From: AC-32 sp038237925
GTDB lineage: Bacteria; Actinomycetota; Thermoleophilia; Gaiellales; Gaiellaceae
NCBI GenBank assembly: GCA_038237925.1
Contig: JBBRYF010000008.1
Location: forward strand, 53,062 to 117,061
Direction: 5' to 3'
Length of the DNA: 64,000 bases
Both the position numbers and the translations under genes were made by a program. Within the stretch, counting starts at the first letter, position 1. Each line of letters opens with the position of its first letter. The notes under the pieces are model-generated. The model did no database searches. It was not told the DNA's origin and was given only the letters and a program-made list of their open reading frames with translations. Positions 1-10,174 of this stretch are shown one piece after another.

Positions 1-1377
1 CAGCAACTCGAGCGCCGCGGCCTCGTCCGGTCGGTCACGCCCGACTACCCGGTGGGCGCCGACCCGCGCCACGCGAGAGGCTTCTTCGGCCAGTTCACGG
101 ACCCGCTCTCCTACACGCAGTGGTGGCCATCGCACGTGGGCGTCCTCGATTGGGCGGCGCCCGGGCCGGGCGTGCCGCTGACGATGATCGATTCCGGCGT
201 CGACCTCTCGCACGAGGAGTACGTGGGCCGGCCGAACACCGTCGTGCTTAACCCGCAGACCTTCACGGCAAACGAGGAGGAGCTTCACGGGACTGCGACC
301 GCGTCGGTCGCCGCCGCGCCCGTCAACGGCAAGGGGATCGTCGGCATCTACCCGCAGGCGAAGCTGCAGCTCTGGGATGCGAGCCCCGCCGGTCAGCTGA
401 CCGTCGGTGACGAGATTGCCGGCCTCGCGGCAGCTCGGCGCAGCGGCAGGGGCGTGATCAATCTCAGTCTGGGCGGCTTCGACAGCGTCCCGATCGAGGA
501 GCACGCGATCCTGAACGCCTTCGGCGCCGGCCTGCTCGTGGTCGCGTCGGCCGGGAACGATCGCCAGGACGGCAGCTCTCTCTCGTACCCCGCCAGCTTC
601 GCGCACGTCCTGACGATCGGCGCGACCGAGGAGAGCGACCGGGTGGCCAGCTTCTCGAGCCGCTCGCCGGCGATGGACCTCGCGGCTCCCGGCCAGGACA
701 TGACGGCGGCGATCCCGACGATCTACAACCCGTCCGGCTACGGCTCGGTGGACGGGACGAGCTTCTCAGCGCCTCTCGTGGCAGGCGCCGCGGCCGCCGT
801 GTGGACGCTACGCCCGACGCTGGCTAACACGCAGCTCTTCGAGATCATGCGCCGCTCCGCCCGCGACGTGGGCAAGCCCGGCTGGGACGTCGACACCGGC
901 TACGGGATCCTCAACGTACCGGCCGCGCTCGCACGCAAGGCTCCGGCCGCCGACCCGCAGGAGCCGAACGAAGACGTCTACCTCGTGCGCCGGGACGGCC
1001 TCACCCGCGCAGGGAAGCCGCCTCTCACCCGGCAGCACCGTCTCCATGCCGCGCTCAAAGCGCAGCTCGAGCGGCGTGAGGACCCGGAGGACGTCTACCG
1101 CGTCTACCTGCCCGCCAAGGGGCGCCTCGTCGTGACGGTGAGGCCGAGCGCCAACGTCACCCTCGAGCTCTGGGGCCGGAAGACGAAAACGGTGCTCGAG
1201 CGCGGCGCCGCCGCGAAGCGGGACCTGCTCGGCGTCTCGGCGCACGCCGGCCGGCACTTCGAGCGGGTGACGCTGCGGGGCCGCGGGACAGGTCAGTTCG
1301 TGTACGCCGACGTGTTCCTGCCGAAGAACACCGTGCAGGCCTCGTACACGATCAGCGTCGCACCCGCCGCACGCTAG
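1..1377 (+). CDS. Subtilisin-like (S8) serine protease, 5' end outside window
   Basis: Serine endopeptidase of the subtilase family, probably secreted. The frame is open from base 1, so the true start and most of a propeptide lie upstream; the first residues (LERRGLVRSVTPDYPV) resemble the end of an I9-type propeptide. The triad is visible: Asp in TMIDSGVDLSHEEY (near base 190), His in ELHGTATAS (near 290), Ser in DGTSFSAPLVAG (near 760). The oxyanion Asn is in VVASAGNDRQ. About 150 residues follow the catalytic domain; their DVYRVYLPAKGRLVVTV stretch looks like a beta-rich pre-peptidase C-terminal type domain. The 3' end overlaps folB on the other strand by 26 bp. Substrate unknown. Confidence 0.9.
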   Translation, partial: QQLERRGLVRSVTPDYPVGADPRHARGFFGQFTDPLSYTQWWPSHVGVLDWAAPGPGVPLTMIDSGVDLSHEEYVGRPNTVVLNPQTFTANEEELHGTATASVAAAPVNGKGIVGIYPQAKLQLWDASPAGQLTVGDEIAGLAAARRSGRGVINLSLGGFDSVPIEEHAILNAFGAGLLVVASAGNDRQDGSSLSYPASFAHVLTIGATEESDRVASFSSRSPAMDLAAPGQDMTAAIPTIYNPSGYGSVDGTSFSAPLVAGAAAAVWTLRPTLANTQLFEIMRRSARDVGKPGWDVDTGYGILNVPAALARKAPAADPQEPNEDVYLVRRDGLTRAGKPPLTRQHRLHAALKAQLERREDPEDVYRVYLPAKGRLVVTVRPSANVTLELWGRKTKTVLERGAAAKRDLLGVSAHAGRHFERVTLRGRGTGQFVYADVFLPKNTVQASYTISVAPAAR

Positions 1378-1705
1378 CGGCGGTGTGTTCCACCGGCGTG
1401 CCTAGCTGCACCTGCGGCTTGCGCACCCGCACGTAAACGCGCTCGGCCGGAAAGCGAGCGAGCATCCCGTCGGCCAGCGTTGCCGCGAGCGACTCCAGCA
1501 GGTGGAACTGACGCGTCTCCGAGAGCTCGCGGACGAGCGCGACGACCTCGCGATAGTCGACGGTCTGCTCGAGCTCGTCCGCGGCCGGCTCGTCGAGCTC
1601 CAGCTCGATGTCGTAGACGAATACCTGCTCCGTCTCACGCTCTCGCTCGAGGGCGCCGTGCCGGCCGGGGAGCTCGAGCCCCGTGATCTCGACGAGCACG
1701 CTCAT
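1352..1705 (-). CDS. folB: Dihydroneopterin aldolase
   Basis: Cytoplasmic folate enzyme cleaving 7,8-dihydroneopterin to 6-hydroxymethyl-dihydropterin and glycolaldehyde. The 117-residue length is normal for the family. The N-terminal ITGLELPGRHGALERERE segment carries the conserved Glu (about residue 22) and the late VRVRKPQVQLG segment the conserved Lys (residue 96). Its ATG overlaps the folP stop by 4 bp (ATGA), so the two are translationally coupled. No folK follows; the gene runs into the end of the protease gene on the other strand. Identification is confident. Confidence 0.95.
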   Translation of the reverse strand: MSVLVEITGLELPGRHGALERERETEQVFVYDIELELDEPAADELEQTVDYREVVALVRELSETRQFHLLESLAATLADGMLARFPAERVYVRVRKPQVQLGTPVEHTAASVRRVRR

Positions 1706-2520
1706 GCGAGCACCGCGCGTGCTGCGGCGAGCGCCTCCACGTGCTCACGCACGTCGTGGACGCGCAGGATCGAGGCGCCGCGCTCGTAGGCCGCGACGGC
1801 GGCCCCAACGCTGGCGGCCACGGTGCCGGTGGTCGCACCGGGATCGCCGAGCAGCTTCCCGAGTGAGCTCTTGCGCGAGATCCCGATCAGCACCGGGCGG
1901 CCGAGCGCCGTCAGCTCGTCGAGGCGGCGGATCAGCTCGAAGTTGTGCTCGACGGTCTTGCCGAAACCGATTCCCGGGTCGAGGCAGATGCGGTCCTCCA
2001 CGATCCCCGCCGCGACGGCCGCGCCGAGCCGCTCCTCGAGGAAGGCCGCCACCTCCGAGACGACGTCGTCGTAGCGCGGGCTCGCCTGCATCGTGCGCGG
2101 CTTGCCCTGCATGTGCACTAGACAGAGGTACGCGCCCGACTCCGCGACCACGCCGGCCAGCTCCGCGTCGCCGCGCAGCGCCGTGACGTCGTTCACGAGC
2201 TCGGCGCCGAGCTCGAGCGCCCGCCGCGCGATTTCCGCCTTGGACGTGTCGATCGAGACCGGGACCTCGCCCTGAAGCGCCTCGAGCACCGGGACGACGC
2301 GCCGTAGCTCCTCGTCTGCATCGACCCCGGACGCGCCCGGGCGCGTCGACTCGCCGCCGACGTCCACGATCGCCGCGCCCTCCGCGAGCATCCGCCGCGC
2401 CGACGCCGCCGCATCCGCCGGGTCGAAGTTGACGCCACCGTCCGAGAACGAGTCCGGGGTGACGTTGACGACGCCCATCACGGACGGACGCGGGAACCGC
2501 TGCTCGATCGGAGGTCTCAT
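1702..2520 (-). CDS. folP: Dihydropteroate synthase
   Basis: Condenses hydroxymethyl-dihydropterin diphosphate with p-aminobenzoate in folate synthesis. The 272 residues show the DHPS landmarks in order: MGVVNVTPDSFSDGG, DVGGESTRPG, SIDTSKAEIA, LVHMQGKPRTMQ, GIGFGKTVEHN and a final RVHDV. The frame is open upstream, but ATG at 2520 (MRPPIEQRF) fits the family. On the minus strand a TAACCT hexamer (2534-2529) lies 8 nt before this ATG and there is no Shine-Dalgarno site, so the mRNA should be almost leaderless. Coupled to folB downstream; divergent from the ABC exporter genes. Confidence 0.96.
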   Translation of the reverse strand: MRPPIEQRFPRPSVMGVVNVTPDSFSDGGVNFDPADAAASARRMLAEGAAIVDVGGESTRPGASGVDADEELRRVVPVLEALQGEVPVSIDTSKAEIARRALELGAELVNDVTALRGDAELAGVVAESGAYLCLVHMQGKPRTMQASPRYDDVVSEVAAFLEERLGAAVAAGIVEDRICLDPGIGFGKTVEHNFELIRRLDELTALGRPVLIGISRKSSLGKLLGDPGATTGTVAASVGAAVAAYERGASILRVHDVREHVEALAAARAVLA

Positions 2521-2521
2521 C

Positions 2522-2540
2522 GGTGGGTAGGTTAGGGCCA
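2522..2540. promoter_or_regulatory. Shared divergent promoter, folP / ABC exporter
   Basis: Only 19 bp separate the two start codons. The block GTAGGTTAGG contains TAGGTT on the plus strand (2528-2533) and TAACCT on the minus strand (2534-2529), i.e. the same base pairs read both ways. Placing the last T of each at -7 predicts starts at 2540 (A of the ABC ATG) and 2522, 18 bp apart. No convincing -35 boxes are seen. Inferred from sequence only. Confidence 0.5.
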
Positions 2541-4288
2541 TGGGGGAAACGGAGGTTCGCCGCAGTGCGGCGTGGCGATTTGTGCGCGCGATCGTCCGGT
2601 CGCAGGCCGGCGGCGTGGTCGGCGCCGTCGGCTCGGGCCTGACCTGGCAGACCGGCGCCGTCGGCTCGCCGCTCGTCGTCAAGTACGCGATCGACCGCGG
2701 GATCTTCGGCCGTGACCGCCATACGCTGCTGATCTGGCTGTTGGTCCTGCTCGGAGTCGGCCTGCTCGAGGTCGGCGGCGGCGCGTTCCGCCACCTGTAT
2801 GCGATCCGCAACCGCTCGCAGTCCGACGCTCGAGTGCGCGACGCGCTCTTCGCCCACGCGCTGCGGCTCGACGCCTCCTACCACGACCGCGTCGGGCCGG
2901 GCGAGCTGCTCAGCCGCGCCTCGTCCGACTCGCAGCACGTGGCGCGGATGATGGACGCGATCGGCCACACGATCGGGTACGCGCTGACCGTCGTCGCGGT
3001 GGCGACGATCATGCTGGTGCTCGACCCGAAGCTCGCGCTCGTCGTCCTGATCCCGGTGCCGCTCGTAACGCTCGGCGCGTGGCTCTACTCGAAGCGCTAC
3101 GACGTGGGCACACGCTTGCTGCAGGAGTCCTGGGCGCAGGCCTCGACCCTCGTCGAGGAGACGGTCAGCGGGATCCGCGTGGTCAAGGGACTCGGCGCGG
3201 GCGACGCGCTCTACGCCCGCTTCCGCCGCCGCAGCGACGAGATCATGGGCCGCGCGCTCGACCTCGCGCGCCTCGACGCGGTCTTCATCCCCGTGCTCGA
3301 GATGCTGCCGCTGCTCGGGATCGCGGCCGTGCTCTGGCTCGGCGGCCGCAGCGTGATCGCCGGCAACCTCTCGGTCGGCTCCTTCGTCGCCTTCAATGCC
3401 TACGTCGTGATGCTCGTCTGGCCGCTGCGCGTGCTCGGGCAGCGCGTGACGACCCTGCAGAAGGCGCTCGGCGCGAGCGGCCGGATCACCGAGGTCCTCG
3501 AGACCGAGCCGCGGCTGCTCGAGCCGCGCCACCCGCAGGAGCTCGAGCGCCCGGTGCGCGGCGACGTACGGCTCGACTCGGTCGTCTTCGGCCACGAGGG
3601 CGACCGCGCCGTGCTCGACGGCCTCGACCTGCACGTCGCGCCCGGCGAGTCGCTCGCGCTCGTCGGCGCGACCGGCTCGGGCAAGAGCACCGTCGCGGGG
3701 CTGCTCGCGCGGCTCTACGACCCCGAGGACGGCCGCGTGCTCCTCGACGACCACGACCTGCGCGAGCTGCGGATCGACGACGTGCGCCGCGCGGTCGCGC
3801 TCGTCTTCGAGGAGACGTTCCTCTTCAGCGAGAGCGTGCGCGAGAACATCCGCGTCGGACGGCCGGATGCGAACGACGAGGACGTGCAGCGGGCCGCCGA
3901 GCTCGCCGGCGCGGCCGAGTTCATCGCCGCGCTGCCGGACGGCCACGAGACGATCCTCGGCGAGCGCGGCTTCTCGCTCTCGGGCGGCCAGCGTCAGCGA
4001 ATCGCGATCGCGCGCGCGATTCTCGCCGACCCGGCCGTGCTCGTGCTCGACGACGCGACCTCGGCCGTGGACGCGACGAAGGAGCACGAGATCCGCGCTG
4101 CGCTCGCGACCGTGATGGAGGGCCGCACGACGCTTGTGATCGCGCACCGGCCCGCGACGATCGCGCTGGCCGACCGTGTCGCCGTGCTCGAAGGCGGCCG
4201 CATCGTCGAGGCGGGGACGCACGACGACCTGCTCCGGGGCTCGCCTCGCTACCGCAACCTGCTGGCTCTCGAGAGCGAGGCCGCTTGA
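2540..4288 (+). CDS. ABC exporter half-transporter, ATPase with degenerate catalytic site
   Basis: Type IV ABC exporter half: an N-terminal six-helix membrane domain (about residues 20-320) and a C-terminal nucleotide-binding domain. Walker A is GATGSGKS (about 376), the signature LSGGQRQR (about 479) is canonical, and the H-loop reads IAHRP. Walker B reads LVLDDATSAVD, with Asp where the catalytic Glu normally stands. The next gene has the opposite pattern (catalytic Glu but altered signature), which is how asymmetric heterodimers such as TM287/288 are built. It probably forms a heterodimer with the 4464 gene. Cargo (drug, lipid or peptide) cannot be told from sequence. Confidence 0.93.
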   Translation: MGETEVRRSAAWRFVRAIVRSQAGGVVGAVGSGLTWQTGAVGSPLVVKYAIDRGIFGRDRHTLLIWLLVLLGVGLLEVGGGAFRHLYAIRNRSQSDARVRDALFAHALRLDASYHDRVGPGELLSRASSDSQHVARMMDAIGHTIGYALTVVAVATIMLVLDPKLALVVLIPVPLVTLGAWLYSKRYDVGTRLLQESWAQASTLVEETVSGIRVVKGLGAGDALYARFRRRSDEIMGRALDLARLDAVFIPVLEMLPLLGIAAVLWLGGRSVIAGNLSVGSFVAFNAYVVMLVWPLRVLGQRVTTLQKALGASGRITEVLETEPRLLEPRHPQELERPVRGDVRLDSVVFGHEGDRAVLDGLDLHVAPGESLALVGATGSGKSTVAGLLARLYDPEDGRVLLDDHDLRELRIDDVRRAVALVFEETFLFSESVRENIRVGRPDANDEDVQRAAELAGAAEFIAALPDGHETILGERGFSLSGGQRQRIAIARAILADPAVLVLDDATSAVDATKEHEIRAALATVMEGRTTLVIAHRPATIALADRVAVLEGGRIVEAGTHDDLLRGSPRYRNLLALESEAA

Positions 4289-4297
4289 GCGGCCTCG
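4276..4297 (+). terminator. Perfect hairpin spanning the ABC exporter stop codon
   Basis: A 10-bp perfect inverted repeat, CGAGGCCGCT with AGCGGCCTCG, has a 2-nt centre and includes the TGA at 4286-4288. No T-run follows. It may slow transcription or protect the 3' end; it does not look like a complete intrinsic terminator because the partner gene lies downstream on the same strand. Confidence 0.45.
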
Positions 4298-4310
4298 GGG
4301 AGGGGGTTAT

Positions 4311-4432
4311 GGGGAACCGGGAGGTTCCCCGGATCGAGATCCTCACCTCGTGCGCCGCCCTAAGCGGCGCGCGAGGTGAGGCGCGCCCAAGAGAAGAAGG
4401 GGGCTCGTGGGGGAAACATGGTTCCCCCCACG
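4311..4432. repeat. Cluster of three intergenic hairpins, incl. GTGGGGGAACC-type repeat
   Basis: The 175-bp gap between the exporter genes holds three inverted repeats. 4311-4330 is GGGGAACC / GGTTCCCC with a 4-nt loop. 4341-4381 pairs 17-nt arms at 16 of 17 positions around a 7-nt loop. 4406-4432 pairs CGTGGGGGAA with TTCCCCCCACG, preceded by a purine run. The last one is about 80 percent like the element at 33481-33522 by eye, so it belongs to a dispersed family. The gene after it has its own strong ribosome site. Confidence 0.7.
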
Positions 4433-4463
4433 CGACTGAGCCAAAGGCGAAGGAGGAGGACGC

Positions 4464-6215
4464 GTGATCGAGCGGGCGGCTACGCGCAATGTCTGGCGCG
4501 AGACGCGCAGGCTGCTGCTCGGCGTGCGCGGCCTCTATCTCTGTGCGGCTGCCGCGGTGGTCGTCTCGACGCTGCTGACCCTGGCCGGCCCCGCGCTCGT
4601 GCGCTACGCGGTCGATCACGGCATCGCGCGCCACGACCGGCACCCGCTTGACGTGGCGGCACTTGCGATCCTCGGGCTCGCGCTGGCGAAGCCGTTCGTC
4701 GTCCGCGCTCAGACGCTTCTGGCGGCCACGGCTTCGGAGCGGTTCCTCACCTCGCTGCGGAAGGTCGCCTTCGCGAAGCTCCAGGCGCTGCCGCTCGGCT
4801 TCTTCGAGCAGGAGCGGACGGGCGTGCTGATCTCGCGTCTGACCTCCGACGTCCAGGCGCTCGACGAGTTCCTGCGCGAAGCCCTGATCGAGGTCGTCGG
4901 CAGCGGCCTTCAGATCGCGCTGACCGTGGTTGTCCTCGCCGTCCTCTCGCCGACGCTCGCGGTCGTCTCGCTCGTCGCGCTGCCCGTCCTGATCGTCGCC
5001 AGCTGGACCTTCCATCACAGCGCGGGGCGCGCTTACCACGCGATCCGGGACCGCGTCGCCGAGACGCTGACCGTGCTGCAGGAAGGCCTCTCGGGAGTCC
5101 GGGTCGTGCAGGCTTTCCGGCGCGAGCGCCGCACGCTCGACGACTACGCGCCGCGCAGTCGCGCCCAGATCGGCGCCTGGCGGCGTGCGTCCTTCGTGAA
5201 CATCCGCCTCTTCACGATGATCCCGCTCGCGCAGACGGTCGCACTCGTCGCGGTGCTGCTCGTCGCCTCGACGATGTACCGCCACGGCTCGATCACGCAG
5301 GGGACGATCGTCGCGTACGTGCTCTATCTGGTGCAGCTTTTCGACCCGATCGCGCGCTTCAGCGAGTGGCTCGGCGAGTTCCGGCAGGGCCTTGCCGCGC
5401 TCGGGAAGGTCGTCGGGCTGCTGCAGGCCGAGAACGCGGTTGGCGAGCGGCCAGGCGCCGTCGAGCTCACTCCCGACGGCGTGCTCGAGCTCGACGACGT
5501 GACCTTCGCCTACGAAGGCGGCGCTCCCGTCGTGAAGGGCGTGTCGCTGCGGCTCGACCCGGGCGAGCACGTCGCCCTCGTCGGGGTCACGGGCGCCGGC
5601 AAGTCCACGCTCGCGAAGCTGCTGACGCGCCAGTACGACCCGCAGCAGGGCTCGATCTCGCTCGGCGGGGTCGACCTGCGCGACGCGACGCGCGAATCGC
5701 TGCGCCGGCAGATCGTGATGCTGCCGCAGGAGGGCTACCTCTTCAGCGGCACGATCGCCGACAACGTGCGCCTTGCCGAACCAGGCGCCTCGGACGAGGC
5801 GGTGCTATACGCGCTCGATCGCATCGGCGCGCGCGACCGCTTCGCATCGCTCCCGAACGGGGTCCACACAGACGTGCAGACGCGTGGCGTGCGCCTTTCC
5901 GCAGGCGAGCGGCAGCTCGTCGGCATCGCGCGCGTCGCGCTCGCCGATCCGGCCGTGATCGTCCTCGACGAGGCGACCTCGAGCCTCGACCCCGCTACGG
6001 AGGCGGCCGTCGAGCGCGCGCTGGCTGCGGTCGTCGACGGCCGGACCGTGATCATCATCGCCCACCGCCTGTCGACCGCCGAGCGGGCCGATCGCGTCGT
6101 GGTGATGGACGACGGTCGCGTAGTCGAGACCGCCTCGCACAACGAGCTGGTCGCGCAGGGCGAGCGCTACGCGCGCCTGTGGGCTTCGTGGCGGGCCGGC
6201 GTTGCTACGCCCTAG
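4464..6215 (+). CDS. ABC exporter half-transporter, catalytic partner
   Basis: Second half of the exporter, 583 residues: membrane domain (about 20-320) then nucleotide-binding domain. Walker A is GVTGAGKS (about 375), Walker B VIVLDEATSSLD keeps the catalytic Glu, and the H-loop is IAHRL. The signature is LSAGERQ in place of LSGGQ. Combined with the Asp-containing Walker B of the partner this predicts one active and one degenerate ATP site. GTG at 4464 is chosen because AGGAGGAGGA (4451-4460) is a strong Shine-Dalgarno site. It lies 175 bp after the partner, with a hairpin cluster between. Confidence 0.93.
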   Translation: MIERAATRNVWRETRRLLLGVRGLYLCAAAAVVVSTLLTLAGPALVRYAVDHGIARHDRHPLDVAALAILGLALAKPFVVRAQTLLAATASERFLTSLRKVAFAKLQALPLGFFEQERTGVLISRLTSDVQALDEFLREALIEVVGSGLQIALTVVVLAVLSPTLAVVSLVALPVLIVASWTFHHSAGRAYHAIRDRVAETLTVLQEGLSGVRVVQAFRRERRTLDDYAPRSRAQIGAWRRASFVNIRLFTMIPLAQTVALVAVLLVASTMYRHGSITQGTIVAYVLYLVQLFDPIARFSEWLGEFRQGLAALGKVVGLLQAENAVGERPGAVELTPDGVLELDDVTFAYEGGAPVVKGVSLRLDPGEHVALVGVTGAGKSTLAKLLTRQYDPQQGSISLGGVDLRDATRESLRRQIVMLPQEGYLFSGTIADNVRLAEPGASDEAVLYALDRIGARDRFASLPNGVHTDVQTRGVRLSAGERQLVGIARVALADPAVIVLDEATSSLDPATEAAVERALAAVVDGRTVIIIAHRLSTAERADRVVVMDDGRVVETASHNELVAQGERYARLWASWRAGVATP

Positions 6216-6239
6216 CGGTCTGATCGCGCAGAAGCGAGG

Positions 6240-6920
6240 TTACTGGTGCAGCCGCCACGTCGAGACCGGATGAAGCTCCCAACCGGAGCAGGAGTGACCA
6301 CGCTCCGAGACGTGCGCCGCATCCCACCTGACGAAGCCCTGCACGTCCACCAGCGTCCCTGCTGGCGGCCAAACCGTCTGCGCAGTGTAGGGGTGGAGGA
6401 AGGGACCTTGGATCGTCCCGTCGGGCAGCCTGATCGTCCCCCAGTGACGGGAGAGCTCGAGATGGATGCTCTTCATATAGGGGTTTTGGATGTCCGGCTG
6501 GTTCGGATCGACCGCATTCGTCGTTGCGTCACCGTCGCCACGGCCCCAGAGCTTCCGGTTCGAGTTCGTCAGCTGGAGGCCATCGATCTCGACGAACGCG
6601 ACGCTCGGGTCGATCTCGCTCGGAAGCGGCTGCCCCTTTGCCTCGCCTTCGGCGCCGCTGAGGTGGTTGATAAAACCGCCGCCGGCCTCGGTGGCCCCAC
6701 CGCAGGAGCTCACGTCACTGCCCAACACCCTCTCGACCGTCGTTACGACCGCCATCCGATTGACGTCTGGATTCCAGCTGGGAGTCGTCGTGGTCGCTTC
6801 GTTGTGCGCCTTCGCCACACCGGTGGCCACGGTCGCTGACCGCGAACGAAGCACTGCTGTGGTGACAGCGGCCGACACCACGACGACGACCACGACACTG
6901 GTTCGGAGACCCCTCTTCAC
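6240..6920 (-). CDS. Exported protein of unknown function with C-terminal WDxxH...ELHP motif
   Basis: 226 residues, not recognised as a named family. The first 25 residues (MKRGLRTSVVVVVVVSAAVT) form a membrane anchor or signal peptide. The rest is soluble and lacks obvious catalytic motifs; the end reads VDVQGFVRWDAAHVSERG...GWELHPVSTWRLH. A similar block (GSWVWDCGHWSDRGERTELHPFRAAWVE) occurs in the exported protein at 14880-16364, so the two share a module. GTG start follows GAGGAAG. Base composition looks lower in G+C than neighbouring genes, hinting at different origin. Function not assignable. Confidence 0.75.
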   Translation of the reverse strand: MKRGLRTSVVVVVVVSAAVTTAVLRSRSATVATGVAKAHNEATTTTPSWNPDVNRMAVVTTVERVLGSDVSSCGGATEAGGGFINHLSGAEGEAKGQPLPSEIDPSVAFVEIDGLQLTNSNRKLWGRGDGDATTNAVDPNQPDIQNPYMKSIHLELSRHWGTIRLPDGTIQGPFLHPYTAQTVWPPAGTLVDVQGFVRWDAAHVSERGHSCSGWELHPVSTWRLHQ

Positions 6921-7067
6921 ATCACTTCCTCGTTTGGAGCTGCCACCGTGGGAACTGCCCGACCGTCAGATTTGCTAACTCGGGCGCTCCTAGGTTGACC
7001 CGCGGCGAAGGTATCAGCCCCGAACCGCCCAAGGGCGGATCGTCTGCCGCGCGAGACCTTGCCGCGT

Positions 7068-7388
7068 CTACGCCGATCCGAGCAGGCGGTACAGGACGTA
7101 CGCGAGCGCCGCCAGCCACGTCGCCTCGACGACAACCGCGGTGAGCAGTAAGACGTGAGGCGCGCGTTCACTGCGCGCCCGGGCCGGATCGCGCCCAACG
7201 GCTGGCGATCGGGCTACCTCGCCTTCGGAGTGATCCTGGCCTTCTACAAACCGCGGCGCCGCCTGAGGTGTACTACGTCTCGCGAACACGCCTGCGGAGT
7301 CGTCGTACTCGATCGCCACGACTCTCCCGTTACGCAGCCGCTTCCCGCGCCGCAGCCGCCCGGGCCGCTCCCGACGATCGTTGGTCAT
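7068..7388 (-). CDS. Small protein with C-terminal transmembrane helix
   Basis: 106-residue hypothetical protein. The N-terminal half is strongly basic (TNDRRERPGRLRRGKRLRNG); the last 25 residues (HVLLLTAVVVEATWLAALAYV) form one membrane helix, giving a tail-anchored layout. ATG at 7388 is chosen because the frame further upstream turns into Arg/Ser-rich antisense of ftsH. There is only a weak GAGAG ribosome site. A hairpin CCGCCC-AA-GGGCGG lies just past its 3' end (7025-7038). No family recognised; moderately sure it is a real gene. Confidence 0.5.
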   Translation of the reverse strand: MTNDRRERPGRLRRGKRLRNGRVVAIEYDDSAGVFARRSTPQAAPRFVEGQDHSEGEVARSPAVGRDPARARSERAPHVLLLTAVVVEATWLAALAYVLYRLLGSA

Positions 7389-7587
7389 ATCTCTCAGCTT
7401 TGTCAGATCGTGCTCGTTGTCCAGCGGCAGCCGCCGGCAGCCGAGCCCGATCTGCCCGCTTTGGGCCGACGAGCGCACCTGACGCGAGCCCGCAAAAGAA
7501 GGCCAGCATGCGGCAATTGGCAGCACAACCCGTGTGAGGCTACGACCGGCCCCGACAGAGCCGCTCCTTTCCGTGCCGCGCGGGTGG

Positions 7588-9549
<1,962 letters not shown>

Positions 9550-9613
9550 GAGCCCTCTATCGGCACAGGGTACCAGCGAGTATGAGCCTGACCGGTACCC
9601 GGATTGGGTAGCG

Positions 9614-10174
9614 CTAAAGCGTTGTCGGCAGCAAGTGCTCGTCCAATACGCCGACGTAGGGCAGGTTCCTGTACCGCTCCGCGAAGTCGAGGCCGTAACC
9701 GACGACGAACTTGTTCGGGATCTCGAAACCGACATACCGCACGGGGACGTCGATTTCGCGCCGGGTGGGCTTCGTCAGCAGGGCGCAGACCTCGAGCGAG
9801 GCGGGCTCGCGCGACTCGAGATTACGGATCAGGTACGAGAGCGTGAGGCCCGAGTCGATGATGTCCTCGACCACGAGCACGTCGCGGCCCTCGATGTTGA
9901 TGTCGAGGTCCTTGAGGATGCGGACGATGCCCGAGGAGTCCGTCGCGTCGCCGTAGCTCGAGATCGCCATGAAGTCGACCTCGCAGGGCACGGTCAGGTG
10001 GCGCATCAGGTCGGCCATGAAGAAAACGGCGCCCTTGAGGACGCCGATCAACAGCAGGTCGCGCCCCTCGTAGTCGGCCGAGACCTCGGCCCCGAGCTCC
10101 TTCACGCGCGCGGCGAGCGTCTCCTCGTCGATCAGGATCTCGCCGACGGCGCGCTCGAGCTCGGTCTGTGTCAC
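9614..10174 (-). CDS. hpt: Hypoxanthine phosphoribosyltransferase
   Basis: Purine salvage enzyme making IMP/GMP from hypoxanthine/guanine and PRPP. 186 residues with the PRPP-binding loop VVEDIIDSGLTL, an early LLIGVLKGAVFFMADL and a late YVGFEIPNKFVVGYGLDF, all typical of bacterial HPRT. GTG 10174 overlaps the tilS stop by 4 bp. Linkage tilS-hpt-ftsH is conserved widely in Gram-positive bacteria, which supports all three calls. About 64 bp separate it from ftsH. Confidence 0.96.
   Translation of the reverse strand: MTQTELERAVGEILIDEETLAARVKELGAEVSADYEGRDLLLIGVLKGAVFFMADLMRHLTVPCEVDFMAISSYGDATDSSGIVRILKDLDINIEGRDVLVVEDIIDSGLTLSYLIRNLESREPASLEVCALLTKPTRREIDVPVRYVGFEIPNKFVVGYGLDFAERYRNLPYVGVLDEHLLPTTL

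Noticed and set aside
1745..4222. Minus-strand open frame of 825 codons across folP and the ABC gene
   Set aside because: It is antisense to convincing genes and rich in Arg/Asp/His, as high-GC DNA produces. No domain is visible.
3921..5570. Minus-strand open frame of 549 codons opposite the ABC exporter genes
   Set aside because: Antisense shadow of two clear ABC transporter genes.
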